Below are positions 30,577-39,808 of a DNA stretch of 64,000 nucleotides, in pieces (the first letter of the stretch is position 1; each line of letters opens with the position of its first letter). Both the position numbers and the translations under genes were made by a program. Below the pieces are notes generated by a model, which saw only the letters and a program-made list of their open reading frames with translations, searched no databases and was not told where the DNA came from. The DNA lies in assembly GCF_900115555.1 (NCBI RefSeq), contig NZ_FOWX01000007.1, positions 122,005 to 186,004 on the forward strand, in the 5' to 3' direction. This DNA comes from Pseudomonas borbori. Lineage in GTDB: Bacteria > Pseudomonadota > Gammaproteobacteria > Pseudomonadales > Pseudomonadaceae.

Positions 30577-33078
30577 TCAGCGCTGCAGCCGCTGCTGCAT
30601 GCCGACCTTGACCATTTCAAAGAACATCAGCAGCGCGGCGCCGCAGGCGAAAGCCACTAGCCATTGCTCGATAGAGGCGGGCTGAAAAGCAAAAACTCGA
30701 GCAATCGGCGTGATGGCGGTAACCATCAGCAACATGGCCAGGGTGCAGCCGAGCACCCACAGGCCTACCCGGGATAGCCCCAGTAGCATCGATCTCCAAC
30801 CGTGTTCGGGTGAGCGATTGGCGAGAATCAGCCCGGTATTGGCCACCACCAGAGTGATGAAGGCCAGGCCACGGGCCACGTCCTGCGCCAGGCCATTGGC
30901 CAGTCCGCTGCGATACAGGATCACCACCACTATGCTGACGCCGAGTCCCTGGAGCATGCCCAGCGCGATGTGGCGCATGCTCACCAGGGGTTCGTTCAGC
31001 GCGCGTGGCGGCTGGCGCATCGGATCGCCACGGCCGTTTTCGGCCTCGAACACGATCGAGCAGGCCGGGTTGATCAGCAGTTCGAGAAAGGCGATATGAA
31101 TCGGCGCCAGCAGCAGGGGCAGCCCCAGCAGGACGGGCAGCAGGCTCAAGCCGATGATCGGCATGTGCACGGCGATGGTGTAGATCAGTGCCTGGCGCAG
31201 GTTGGCAAAGATCTTCCGGCCGCGCCGGATGGCCGCGACTATGGCGCTGAAATCGTCGTCGAGCAGCACCAGCGCGGCCGCTTCACGCGCCACATCGGTG
31301 CCGCGCTTGCCCATGGCGATGCCGATATGGGCGGCCTTCAGCGCTGGCGCATCGTTGACCCCGTCGCCGGTCATTGCCACCACCTCACCACTGGCCTTGA
31401 GGCTTTCCACCAGTGCCAGCTTTTGCTGCGGGCTGACCCGGGCAAACACGCTGGTCGAGCGCAGGCAGTCGGTCAGTTGGCTGGCATCCATCGCGGTCAG
31501 TTGGCTGCCGCTGCACACCCGCGTGCTGGCGATACCGGCTGCGGCGGCAATCGCCCGGGCCGTGCGCGGATGATCGCCGGTGATCATCACCAAGCGGATA
31601 CCGGCACGCTGACACTCGGCGATGGCGGCAGGCACGTCGTCGCGCAGCGGGTCGGCCAGCCCGAGCAGGCCGATGAACTGCAAGGCAAAGTCGTGCTGAA
31701 TGGCTGGCCATTGCAGGCCGGGTGGATGGCGCGCCTTGGCCACACCGAGTACCCGCAGGCCGCGTTCGGCTAGCCGTTCGGCCTGTTGTAGCACCTGCTG
31801 GCATTCGCTTGGCGACAGGTGGCAGAGGTCGACAATCGCCTCGGGCGCGCCCTTGGTGGCGACGAATGCCGGTTCGGCGGCATGTTCCTGCCACAGGTGC
31901 GACATCGCCAATTGTGCCGGTGACAGTTCGTATTCGCGCACCAGCAGCCAATCCGGGTGCAGGTGTTCGGTGTTGGCCAGGTAGTCATGGGCGAAGCGGT
32001 GAAAGGCTTGTTCCATCGGGTCGTGCGGTTCGATTTCGCTGGCCAGCACCGCGTATTCGAGCAGCTCGTGGAACTCCTCCGGAAGCTCGTCGGTGGTCAA
32101 CGTATTGACCTCGAGCACCTCGCCGGCGACGTACAGGGCCGCCACCTGCATGCGGTTGTGCGTCAGCGTGCCGGTTTTGTCCACGCACAGCACGCTGGTT
32201 TGTCCCAGGGTTTCGATGCTGCTCAGGCGCCGCGTGAGGACCTGATGGTGGGCGATTCGGCGCGCGCCGAGCGCCAGAAAGACGATCATGATCACCGGCA
32301 GTTCCTGCGGCAGGATGCCCATGGCCAGGGTGATCCCGGCCAATAACGCCTCCAGCCAGCCACCGCGCAACAGTTGATAGAGCAGCGTCAGCAGCACGCA
32401 CAAGCCGGCCCCGATCAACGCCAGGCGCTTGGTCAGGCGCGCGATCTCTGCCTGCAGCGGGGCCGACTGCAGGGAGATGTCCTGCAATGACTGGCCGATA
32501 TGACCGATCTGGGTGGCTTTTCCGGTGGCGCTGACCCGCATCAAACCTTGTCCGCGAACTACCAGGGTGCCGGCGTAAACCTCGCTGCCATCGGCAAATT
32601 TGGCCACCGCCGCGGATTCGCCGGTGAGCATCGATTCATCCACCGCCAGTTCATGCGCCTGCAGGAGCAGGCCGTCGGCGGGTACGCGATCACCCTCGGC
32701 GAGCATCAGTATGTCCTCGCACACCACGTCGCGCCCGGCGATGCGCGTAGGCTTGCCGTCGCGGATAACCAGCGCTCTGGGGCTTGAAAGGTCGCGCAGA
32801 GACTCCAGGGCGCGCTCGGTATGGCGCTCCTGGAGCACCGTGATGGCGATAATGATCAGCACGAAACCGAGCAGGATCAACGCCTCACGCGGGTCGCCCA
32901 TGCTCAGGTAAATCGCCCCGGCACCCAGCAACAGCAGGAACATCGGCTCGCGCAGCACGCTAACGGCGATGCTGAACAGGCTGCGGCGCTGATCGGTGCC
33001 CAGCTCGTTGGGACCTTCGGCACTGAGGCGGGCGGCGGCTTGATGCTGGCTCAGGCCGCAAGGCAGTTCAATACTCAT
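30577..33078 (-). CDS. P2-type cation-transporting ATPase (Ca2+-ATPase-like)
   Basis: An 833-residue ion pump. It has actuator TGES at residues 152-155, membrane-helix-4 motif PQELP at 257-261, phosphorylation site DKTGTLT from residue 300, and the hinge GDGVNDAPALKAAHIGIAMG. About ten helices are present, including a full C-terminal set, which marks the P2 (Ca2+/other light-cation) type. There is no N-terminal CxxC metal-binding domain and no CPC in helix 4, so it is not a CopA-type copper pump despite the neighbouring copper genes. The start is the ATG at 33078; the open frame to 33189 is an upstream extension. It diverges from the copper operon. Confidence 0.88.
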   Translation of the reverse strand: MSIELPCGLSQHQAAARLSAEGPNELGTDQRRSLFSIAVSVLREPMFLLLLGAGAIYLSMGDPREALILLGFVLIIIAITVLQERHTERALESLRDLSSPRALVIRDGKPTRIAGRDVVCEDILMLAEGDRVPADGLLLQAHELAVDESMLTGESAAVAKFADGSEVYAGTLVVRGQGLMRVSATGKATQIGHIGQSLQDISLQSAPLQAEIARLTKRLALIGAGLCVLLTLLYQLLRGGWLEALLAGITLAMGILPQELPVIMIVFLALGARRIAHHQVLTRRLSSIETLGQTSVLCVDKTGTLTHNRMQVAALYVAGEVLEVNTLTTDELPEEFHELLEYAVLASEIEPHDPMEQAFHRFAHDYLANTEHLHPDWLLVREYELSPAQLAMSHLWQEHAAEPAFVATKGAPEAIVDLCHLSPSECQQVLQQAERLAERGLRVLGVAKARHPPGLQWPAIQHDFALQFIGLLGLADPLRDDVPAAIAECQRAGIRLVMITGDHPRTARAIAAAAGIASTRVCSGSQLTAMDASQLTDCLRSTSVFARVSPQQKLALVESLKASGEVVAMTGDGVNDAPALKAAHIGIAMGKRGTDVAREAAALVLLDDDFSAIVAAIRRGRKIFANLRQALIYTIAVHMPIIGLSLLPVLLGLPLLLAPIHIAFLELLINPACSIVFEAENGRGDPMRQPPRALNEPLVSMRHIALGMLQGLGVSIVVVILYRSGLANGLAQDVARGLAFITLVVANTGLILANRSPEHGWRSMLLGLSRVGLWVLGCTLAMLLMVTAITPIARVFAFQPASIEQWLVAFACGAALLMFFEMVKVGMQQRLQR

Positions 33079-33272
33079 CGGTTCCCCTGGATGTGGGTTG
33101 TCGCGCCATTCGCTGGACCCGTTCGGCAGCGGATCTGCAGCCCTGCCAAGGTGTTTGCAGATCCAGTGCCACGCGCTGCTGCAGACCATGGGCTATTTGC
33201 AATTATGGACAAGCCGCCGAATCGGTGGATAATCCGCAGGTCTCGACTTCTCTGCCGGCCCTCTCGAACACT

Positions 33273-33671
33273 ATGCGCAAACCGCTGCGAATTGCCTTGA
33301 TCTGGATGCTGATGCTCGCCCTCCCGGCGCAGAGCATGGCGGCGATCGGCATGCAGTTGTGCGCAGTGGTCAATCAGGCTGGGGCGGTCAGTCAGGAAAA
33401 CCAACAGACGGCCGCGCATCATCCAGGGGCTGTGGCCATGGCTCACCACGGAGCTGTTGCCTCCGACCCTGGCGCCGCTGGCACCACGCAACCGAGCGAC
33501 AACCGCATGTGCAGCCTGTGTGCCTTCTGCGTCGGTGCGGTTGCGTTGAACAGCGTGGTGGTCGGTAATCCACCGCTGCAAGCAGTCGAGCCGTCTCTGG
33601 CCCGCCCGCAGCGTTTGCTCGGCTTCGTTGCCGACACTCCCGAACGTCCTCCTCGTTTTCTTCTCGCCTAA
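33273..33671 (+). CDS. Small secreted Cys/His-containing protein of copper operon
   Basis: A 132-residue protein with an N-terminal hydrophobic export signal (IALIWMLMLALPAQSMA), a His-rich segment (HHPGAVAMAHHG), and a Cys triplet MCSLCAFC before a short hydrophobic stretch. I do not recognise a named family with certainty; DUF2946-type proteins have a similar layout. Position upstream of the TolC-like protein, multicopper oxidase and cupredoxin, plus the His/Cys/Met content, suggests a copper-related role. The start at 33273 gives the signal peptide; upstream frame is unlikely. Confidence 0.6.
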   Translation: MRKPLRIALIWMLMLALPAQSMAAIGMQLCAVVNQAGAVSQENQQTAAHHPGAVAMAHHGAVASDPGAAGTTQPSDNRMCSLCAFCVGAVALNSVVVGNPPLQAVEPSLARPQRLLGFVADTPERPPRFLLA

Positions 33672-33769
33672 GCCAAACCGCGCCTGCAGTCCCGAGCGGC
33701 GCATTTAGCTCATTCACGGTCTTTGCCTGTCATCTGCAGGCGTGCCGTTCTCTGCGAGAACATCCGATT

Positions 33770-34078
33770 ATGCGTTTTCTATTTGCCGTTCGGCCGAGGC
33801 TTGTGTGCCTGGCCTTGCTGGCTGTGCCCGCGGGCGTCTGGGCCGAGTTGGCCAACCCGCTGGATGCCGAGGCCGCCACGCCGGCCCTGAACTATCAATC
33901 ACCGCTGAGCACCTATCAGGGGCTGGCCGACGAACCGCCGCAGGATTGGCGCGAGGCCAATGATCTGGTCGGTCGCATCGGCGGCTGGCGCACCTATGCG
34001 CAGGAGCCCTGGGAACAGCCGGCTGCTGCGGATGCGCCGAGCGAGCCCAGTCCACCCAGCCAGAATGGCGATCACTGA
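33770..34078 (+). CDS. Small periplasmic protein of unknown function
   Basis: A 102-residue protein with a clear signal peptide (LVCLALLAVPAGVWA, cleavage near residue 25) and a Pro-rich, Trp-containing mature part (QDWREANDLVGRIGGWRTY), ending in an Asp/Ser/Pro tail. I do not recognise the family. It lies 98 bases after the Cys/His protein and 8 bases before the TolC-like gene, so it is in the copper operon. Small proteins of this kind occur between copper genes in other pseudomonads. Confidence 0.6.
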   Translation: MRFLFAVRPRLVCLALLAVPAGVWAELANPLDAEAATPALNYQSPLSTYQGLADEPPQDWREANDLVGRIGGWRTYAQEPWEQPAAADAPSEPSPPSQNGDH

Positions 34079-34086
34079 GGATGCGT

Positions 34087-35499
34087 ATGAACGGATTTAT
34101 ACGGGTGCGTCAGCTGGGGCTGTGCGCCGGGTTACTGCTGCTGGCCGGCTGCGCCAGTTTTTCCCGGGATGGCGGTTTTGCCGTGGTCGAACAGGCCGCC
34201 GAGCAGCAGCTGGACAAGCAATTGAGCTGGAGCAAGACCCCCGAAGAGCGGACAGTCGTGGCCGAGCGGGTCACCGAGTTGCTGGCCCAGCCGCTGTCGG
34301 CGGATGCTGCGGTGCAGGTTGCCCTGCTCAACAACCGGGGGTTGCAGGCTAGCTTCGATCAGTTGGGTATCAGCGAGGCCGAGCGGGTCCAGGCCGGACG
34401 CATCCCCAATCCGGGGTTCTCCTTCGGCCGCCTGGAAAAGGGCAGCGAGGTGGAGTACGAGCGTGGCCTGCACGTCAATCTGGCGCGGCTGATCGCCATG
34501 CCGATGACCTCCGGCATCGAGGCCAAGCGCTTCGAGCAGGTGCAGCGGCAGACCAGCCTGGCGGTGTTCGAACTGGCCAGCCAGACGCGCAAGGCCTGGT
34601 ACCGCGCGGTGGCGGCCGAGGAGAGCCTGGGCTTCATGCGCCAGGTGATGGACTCGGCTGAAATCGGCGCCGAGCTGGCCCGACGGCTGGCGGCGGTGGG
34701 CAACTACAGCAAGCTGCAACAGGCCCAGGAGCAGAGCTTCTATGCCGAGACCGGCTTGGCCCTGATCCGCGCCGAGCAGGCGCGGGTGCAGAGCCGCGAG
34801 CAGTTGACCCGGCTGCTGGGCCTGTGGGGCGAGCAGATCGCCTACCGCCTGCCCGAGCGCCTGCCCGAGTTGCCGGCCCAGGTCGAGCAACTGCCGGATG
34901 TCGAGCACCAAGCCATGGCCCAGCGCCTGGATATCCAGGCCATGCGCCTGGATGCCGAGCGTCTGGCGCGCAACCTGGGGCTGAGCAAGACCACGCGCTT
35001 TATCAACGTGCTCGAGTTGGGTGCGATCAGCAACAAGTCCAATGAGGAGCCGACCCAGCGCGGCTATGAGATCAGCGTCGAGTTGCCATTGTTCGACTGG
35101 AGCGGCGCGCGGGTGGCCAAGGCCGAAGCGCAATACCGGCAAATGCTCAACCGTGCGGCCGAGACCGCGATCAATGCCCGCTCGCAGGTGCGCGAGGCCT
35201 ATCTGGGCTATCGCTCGGGCTACGACATCGCCCGCCATTACCGCGACGAGGTGTTGCCGCTGCGGCAGCGCATCGCCGAGGAGAACATCCTGCGCTACAA
35301 CGGCATGTTCATCAGCACCTTCGAGCTGCTGGCCGATGCGCGTAAACAGATTCTCGCGGTCGACGGTTACCTGCAGGCCCAGCGCGACTTCTGGATCGCC
35401 AAGGCCGACCTGGACATGAGCATGCTCGGTGCAGCGAACCTCTCCACCAGCGCGGGCGCCGCCATGAGCGCCGCCGCCGATGAGCCCGCCGGGCACTGA
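34087..35499 (+). CDS. TolC-family outer-membrane lipoprotein, CusC-like
   Basis: A 470-residue outer-membrane factor. A lipobox LLAGC near residue 22 is followed by two halves of long alpha-helical hairpins (VAEESLGFMRQVMDSAEIG, ARRLAAVGNYSKLQQAQEQS; second half VREAYLGYRSGYDIARHY). The ATG at 34087 is preferred since TGAGG then lies 6 bases upstream; 34081 is in-frame but touches it. Partners (RND pump CusA, adaptor CusB) are not in the window, so it either works with a pump encoded elsewhere or has another role in copper export. It precedes the multicopper oxidase gene by 16 bases. Confidence 0.85.
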   Translation: MNGFIRVRQLGLCAGLLLLAGCASFSRDGGFAVVEQAAEQQLDKQLSWSKTPEERTVVAERVTELLAQPLSADAAVQVALLNNRGLQASFDQLGISEAERVQAGRIPNPGFSFGRLEKGSEVEYERGLHVNLARLIAMPMTSGIEAKRFEQVQRQTSLAVFELASQTRKAWYRAVAAEESLGFMRQVMDSAEIGAELARRLAAVGNYSKLQQAQEQSFYAETGLALIRAEQARVQSREQLTRLLGLWGEQIAYRLPERLPELPAQVEQLPDVEHQAMAQRLDIQAMRLDAERLARNLGLSKTTRFINVLELGAISNKSNEEPTQRGYEISVELPLFDWSGARVAKAEAQYRQMLNRAAETAINARSQVREAYLGYRSGYDIARHYRDEVLPLRQRIAEENILRYNGMFISTFELLADARKQILAVDGYLQAQRDFWIAKADLDMSMLGAANLSTSAGAAMSAAADEPAGH

Positions 35500-35515
35500 T
35501 CAAGGATTACTGAAA

Positions 35516-36928
35516 ATGGTTTCTCGACGTGATTTTTTCCTCGGCGCCGGCGCGATCACCGCGGCGGTCGCCACCTCGGCGGTCAGCCGGGTGTCCCTGG
35601 CCGGGCTGCCGGAAGCGGTGATCCAGACCAAGGCCGACACCATGCCGCCGCTGCAACCGCAAAACGGGCGGCCCTACAACCCGGTAGTCACCCTCAACGG
35701 CTGGACCCTGCCGTGGCGTATGAACAACGAGGTCAAGGAGTTCCACCTGGTCGCCGAACCGGTGGTGCGCGAGCTGGCACCGGGCTACAAGGCCCATCTG
35801 TGGGGCTACAATGGTCAGTCGCCGGGGCCGACCATCGAGGTGGTCGAGGGCGATCGGGTGCGCATCTTCGTCACCAACAAGTTGCCCGAGCACACCAGCG
35901 TGCATTGGCACGGCCAGCGCCTGCCCAATGGCATGGACGGCGTCTCGGGGCTGACCCAACCAGCCATTCCGGCAGGCAAGACCTTCGTCTACGAATTCGT
36001 CGCGCGGCGCCCCGGCACCTTCATGTACCACCCGCATGCCGACGAAATGACCCAGATGGCCATGGGCATGATGGGCTTCTGGGTCACCCATCCCAAGGAC
36101 AGTCATCCGCTGATCAGCGAAGTGGACCGCGATTTCTGCTTCCTGCTCAACGCCTATGACATCGAGCCCGGGGCGGCCACGCCGAAGATCATGACCATGC
36201 TCGACTTCAACCTGTGGACCTTCAACAGCCGCATCTTTCCCGGCATCGACCCGCTGGTGGTGCGCAAGGACGACAAGGTGCGCATCCGTGTCGGCAACCT
36301 GACCATGACCAATCATCCGATTCACCTGCACGGCCATGAGTTCGAAGTCACCGGCACCGACGGCGGGCCGACGGCCAAGGGCTCGCGTTGGCCGGAGGTG
36401 ACCACCGATGTGGCGGTGGGGCAGATGCGCCAGGTCGAGTTTCTCGCCGACGAGGAGGGCGACTGGGCGCTCCACTGCCACAAGAGCCACCACACCATGA
36501 ATTCCATGGGCCACGATATCCCGACCCTGGTCGGCGTCGATCATCGCGACATGACGCGCAAGATCGCCAAACTGATCCCCGATTACATGGTCATGGGCGA
36601 ACGCGGCATGGCCGATATGGCGGAAATGCAGATGCCATTGCCGGACAACACCGCACCGATGATGACCGGCGACGGCCCCTTCGGCTCGGTGGAGATGGGC
36701 GGCATGTTCACCATGCTCAAGGTACGCAAGGAGCAGCAGCCTGGCGACTACCGCGATCCGGGCTGGTTCAAGCACCCGGCCGGCAGCGTGGCTTACGAAT
36801 GGCGCGGCGAATTGGCCACGCCTGCCCGCTCGGGCGAAGCCGGCGGCCAATCCATGCCATTGCAACAGCCGCCCAGCGAGACGGTCGAAGTACAGGTGCG
36901 TAAACCCAGCGGTCATGCCGGGCACTGA
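35516..36928 (+). CDS. Tat-exported multicopper oxidase
   Basis: A 470-residue multicopper oxidase. The twin-arginine signal SRRDFFLGAG is at residues 3-12. Copper ligands are visible in all four expected motifs: HWHGQRLP, MYHPHAD, NHPIHLHGHEF and HCHKSHHTMNSMGHD. A Met/His-rich segment near residue 370 (MADMAEMQMPLPD, then MMTGDG) may bind extra copper. It probably oxidises Cu(I) in the periplasm. The last T1-copper block reads WALHCHKSHHTM rather than the usual HCHxxxHxxxGM/L but keeps the ligand spacing. It is shorter than CopA/PcoA (about 600). Confidence 0.88.
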   Translation: MVSRRDFFLGAGAITAAVATSAVSRVSLAGLPEAVIQTKADTMPPLQPQNGRPYNPVVTLNGWTLPWRMNNEVKEFHLVAEPVVRELAPGYKAHLWGYNGQSPGPTIEVVEGDRVRIFVTNKLPEHTSVHWHGQRLPNGMDGVSGLTQPAIPAGKTFVYEFVARRPGTFMYHPHADEMTQMAMGMMGFWVTHPKDSHPLISEVDRDFCFLLNAYDIEPGAATPKIMTMLDFNLWTFNSRIFPGIDPLVVRKDDKVRIRVGNLTMTNHPIHLHGHEFEVTGTDGGPTAKGSRWPEVTTDVAVGQMRQVEFLADEEGDWALHCHKSHHTMNSMGHDIPTLVGVDHRDMTRKIAKLIPDYMVMGERGMADMAEMQMPLPDNTAPMMTGDGPFGSVEMGGMFTMLKVRKEQQPGDYRDPGWFKHPAGSVAYEWRGELATPARSGEAGGQSMPLQQPPSETVEVQVRKPSGHAGH

Positions 36929-36941
36929 TTTGCAGAAATCC

Positions 36942-37030
36942 GCAGGAGCGGCCGGGGGCGTTCTGATTTATCCGCGAAGCTTTTCTGCGAACGCAGTTCG
37001 CGGAAGACTCGGCGTCCCCACCGCCCCTAC
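36942..37030. repeat. REP-like inverted element inside copper operon
   Basis: Ends GCAGGAGCGG (36942-36951) and CCGCCCCTAC (37021-37030) are near complements, and an inner perfect stem CCGCGAA (36972-36978)/TTCGCGG (36997-37003) lies between. The layout resembles the GTAGGAGCGG-type REP doublets of Pseudomonas. It separates the oxidase gene from the cupredoxin gene. Confidence 0.5.
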
Positions 37031-37073
37031 ACATAAAGAAGTCGCTGTTTTCATTGAAACTGAGGAGATACAA

Positions 37074-37682
37074 ATGGATCAACAGATAAAACCTGCCGCC
37101 CTGGTGTTGGGCTTGTGCGCCCTGTTCGCCGGCAATTCGGTGCTGGCCCATGGCGGCATGGCCGCAGACGCGCATGGCGCCGCTGCGCAAGTGGTCAAGG
37201 AACAAAAGGAGTGGGGCATCGCAGGCGACCGCGATCAGGTCGACCGCACCATCGAGATCCGCATGACCGACAAGATGCGCTTCACCCCGGACAAGCTGCA
37301 GGTAAAGGTCGGCGAGACCATTCGCTTCGTCCATCACAACGACGGCCAGATGCTGCATGAGTTCGTGCTCGGCACCAAGCCCGAGCTGGACAAGCATGCC
37401 GCGCTGATGGCCAAGTTTCCCGGCATGGAACATGACGAACCCTATATGGCCCACGTCGCGCCGAGCAAAAACGGCGAGATCATCTGGACCTTCAACCAGG
37501 CCGGCGAATTCGACTTCGCCTGCCTGATTGTCGGTCATTACCAGGCCGGCATGGTCGGCGAGATCAGCGTAGTGGGCGAGGCGGATGCCATGCCGATTGT
37601 GGCGAGAGAGCCGTCCGTCAGCCCGACAGATTCTTCGACCCGCGTAGCGCGGATCCAACCACGTGAAGGAGATACCCTATGA
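37074..37682 (+). CDS. Periplasmic cupredoxin-like copper protein
   Basis: A 202-residue protein with a signal peptide ending VLA (about residue 24). A cupredoxin domain follows with IRMTDKMRFTPDKLQVKVGE, HHNDGQMLHEFVLG, and the C-terminal copper loop FDFACLIVGHYQAGM (Cys, His, Met ligands). The N-terminus after the signal is His/Met-rich (HGGMAADAHGAA). The C-terminal 30 residues are outside the domain. GAGGAGA precedes the ATG. It overlaps the CusF-like gene by 4 bases. It resembles the copper-induced cupredoxins beside CopA-type oxidases. Confidence 0.85.
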   Translation: MDQQIKPAALVLGLCALFAGNSVLAHGGMAADAHGAAAQVVKEQKEWGIAGDRDQVDRTIEIRMTDKMRFTPDKLQVKVGETIRFVHHNDGQMLHEFVLGTKPELDKHAALMAKFPGMEHDEPYMAHVAPSKNGEIIWTFNQAGEFDFACLIVGHYQAGMVGEISVVGEADAMPIVAREPSVSPTDSSTRVARIQPREGDTL

Positions 37683-38005
37683 AAACCCTGCTTATCGCCA
37701 CCTTGCTCGGCAGCGCCTTGGCCTTCCCCGTATATGCCGCCCAGGCCGCCGCCCCGGCTGAAGCCAGTGCGGAGGTCGCCGCCCCCCTGAGTCAGGGCGA
37801 AGTGCGCAAGATTGACCTGGCCGGGCAAAAGATCACCCTGCGCCACGGCCCGATCGACAGCGTCGGCATGCCGCCGATGACCATGGTTTTCGGCGTGCGC
37901 GATGCGGCTCTGCTGGAAGGCATCAAGACCGGCGACAAGGTGCGCTTCCAGGTCGAACAGCAAGGCAGCCGCTATGTCGTGACTGAACTGCAGGCGGCCG
38001 AGTAA
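37679..38005 (+). CDS. CusF-like periplasmic copper-binding protein
   Basis: A 108-residue protein with a signal peptide ending VYA (about residue 20) and a CusF-type beta-barrel: GEVRKIDLAGQKITLRHGPI and the metal motif GMPPMTMVFGV, with His and two Met as Cu(I) ligands. The capping Trp of E. coli CusF (WPAMTM) is Met here, so the tryptophan-copper contact is lost. It hands Cu(I) to an efflux system in known cases. It is the last gene of the copper operon and is followed by a hairpin. Confidence 0.85.
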   Translation: MKTLLIATLLGSALAFPVYAAQAAAPAEASAEVAAPLSQGEVRKIDLAGQKITLRHGPIDSVGMPPMTMVFGVRDAALLEGIKTGDKVRFQVEQQGSRYVVTELQAAE

Positions 38006-38010
38006 TGGCG

Positions 38011-38036
38011 GCAGGAGCCAGCGTGCTGGCTCCTGC
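38011..38036. terminator. Terminator hairpin of copper operon
   Basis: GCAGGAGCCAGC (38011-38022) and GCTGGCTCCTGC (38025-38036) form a perfect 12-bp stem with a 2-base loop, 6 bases after the CusF-like stop codon. There is no T run. Confidence 0.65.
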
Positions 38037-38158
38037 AAGCCTGGCCGAGAATACGGAGCGCCGACGTCCTGCTTCGCGGGTACGCCCAACACTGTAGAGG
38101 GAGTGCTCAGGCGGCCTGTTAATCTACGCCTGACTCCGTGCCCGCTCAGGAGAACCCC

Positions 38159-39427
38159 ATGAATATCGTCAACGCCCGGCTGCGTGGTCGCAGCGGCCTG
38201 TTTCGCATCGAGCTGGCGCAGGCACGTATCGCCGGCATAGTCGCGCAGGCGCAGGAATTGACCGCTACGGCAGACCAACTGGATGCCGCCGGCAACCTGG
38301 TGGTGCCGCCCTTCGTCGAGCCGCATATCCACCTGGACGCGGCCCTCACCGCCGGCGAGCCGGGCTGGAACCTCACAGGCACTCTGTTCGAGGGCATCGA
38401 ACTCTGGGCCGAGCGCAAGGCGCTGGTCACCCACGAAGACAGCAAGACCCGCGCGCGCAAGGCCATCGACATGCTGGTCGAGCACGGCATCCAGCACGTG
38501 CGCAGCCATGTCGACGTCACCGATCCGGGCCTGGGCGCGCTCAAGGCGCTACTCGAGGTGCGCGAGGAAACCCGCCACCTGATCGACCTGCAGATCGTCG
38601 CCTTCCCCCAGGAAGGCATCGAGTCCTACGCCAATGGTCGCGCGCTGATGGAACAGGCGGTGGTGCTGGGCGCCGACGTGGTCGGCGGCATTCCGCATTT
38701 CGAGAACACCCGCGAGCAGGGCGTCAGCTCGATCAAATTCCTCATGGACCTGGCCGAGCGCACGGGCTGCCTGGTGGATGTGCATTGCGACGAGACCGAC
38801 GACCCGCACTCGCGTTTTCTCGAGGTGCTGGCCGAGGAGGCGCGGGTGCACGGCATGGGCGCCCGGGTCACGGCCAGCCACACCACCGCCATGGGATCCT
38901 ACGACAACGCCTACTGCTCCAAGCTGTTCCGCCTGCTCAAGCAGGCGCAGATCAACTTCGTCTCCTGCCCGACCGAGAGCATCCACCTGCAGGGCCGTTT
39001 CGATGCCTACCCCAAGCGCCGCGGGCTGACCCGGGTGGCCGAGCTCGACCGCGCCGGGCTGAATGTCTGCTTCGGCCAGGACTCCATCGTCGACCCCTGG
39101 TACCCGCTGGGCAACGGCAACATCCTGCGCATCCTCGAGGCCGGGCTGCACATCTGTCACATGCTCGGTTTCGAGGATCTGCAGCGCTCGCTCGATCTGG
39201 TCACCGACAACGCCGCGAAAACCCTCAACCTGGGCGAGGGCTATGGTATCGAGGTGGGGCGCCCGGCCAACCTGCTGATCCTCGAAGCCGCCAGCGATTA
39301 CGAGATGCTGCGCAGCCAGGGTCACGCCCTGGTCTCGATCCGCGCCGGCCAGGTGCTGATGCGCCGCACACCGGCCCGGGTGGTGCGCGCCCCGCAGGAT
39401 GGGCCACAACCTACAAGAGCTCCGTAG
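38159..39427 (+). CDS. codA: Cytosine deaminase-type amidohydrolase
   Basis: A 422-residue amidohydrolase that deaminates cytosine (or a related pyrimidine) to uracil. Metal ligands are PHIHLDAA near residue 57, VDVHCDETDD mid-protein with the catalytic Glu, ASHTTAMGSY, and FGQDSIVDPWYPLGNG with the catalytic Asp. Length fits CodA (427 in E. coli). AGGAG lies 6-9 bases before the ATG at 38159. No codB permease is beside it. It converges on the glutaredoxin gene, 9 bases away. Confidence 0.88.
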   Translation: MNIVNARLRGRSGLFRIELAQARIAGIVAQAQELTATADQLDAAGNLVVPPFVEPHIHLDAALTAGEPGWNLTGTLFEGIELWAERKALVTHEDSKTRARKAIDMLVEHGIQHVRSHVDVTDPGLGALKALLEVREETRHLIDLQIVAFPQEGIESYANGRALMEQAVVLGADVVGGIPHFENTREQGVSSIKFLMDLAERTGCLVDVHCDETDDPHSRFLEVLAEEARVHGMGARVTASHTTAMGSYDNAYCSKLFRLLKQAQINFVSCPTESIHLQGRFDAYPKRRGLTRVAELDRAGLNVCFGQDSIVDPWYPLGNGNILRILEAGLHICHMLGFEDLQRSLDLVTDNAAKTLNLGEGYGIEVGRPANLLILEAASDYEMLRSQGHALVSIRAGQVLMRRTPARVVRAPQDGPQPTRAP

Positions 39428-39436
39428 CGGGGGGGC

Positions 39437-39808
39437 TCAGGCTGCAGAGAAGCGCTCGTTGAGGTAGGCGATGATCGCCTTGGACTCGTACAGCCAGGTG
39501 CTCTGGCCGTTTTCCTCGATGCGCAGGCACGGTACCTGGATCTTGCCGCCTTGCTCCAGCAGGGTCTGGCGGTGCTGATCGTCGTTCTTGGCGTCGCGCA
39601 GGGTGACCGGCACGTTGAGCTTGTGCAGGGTGCGGCGGGTTTTCACGCAGAACGGGCAGGCATGGAACTGGTACAGCGTCAGGCCGCTGGCGACCTGGGC
39701 GACCGCGGCTTGCGCGGCAGGCGCACGCTTGAGCTTGCGCGGGCGGGTGATGAAGTCGAGAAACACGATCAACTGGCCGAGACCGATTCTGAGTGCCTTG
39801 ATAAGCAT
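39437..39808 (-). CDS. Glutaredoxin-family protein with N-terminal hydrophobic segment
   Basis: A 123-residue protein. The glutaredoxin/GST-N domain spans about residues 42-123, with the active site HACPFCVKTRR, the cis-Pro block IQVPCLRIEENG and ESKAIIAYL. Residues 1-40 (LRIGLGQLIVFLDFI, then basic PRKLKRAP) look like a membrane-proximal anchor. It starts at the ATG at 39808; the open frame runs to 40033 without family sequence. It probably reduces disulfides or glutathionylated proteins. Confidence 0.85.
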   Translation of the reverse strand: MLIKALRIGLGQLIVFLDFITRPRKLKRAPAAQAAVAQVASGLTLYQFHACPFCVKTRRTLHKLNVPVTLRDAKNDDQHRQTLLEQGGKIQVPCLRIEENGQSTWLYESKAIIAYLNERFSAA

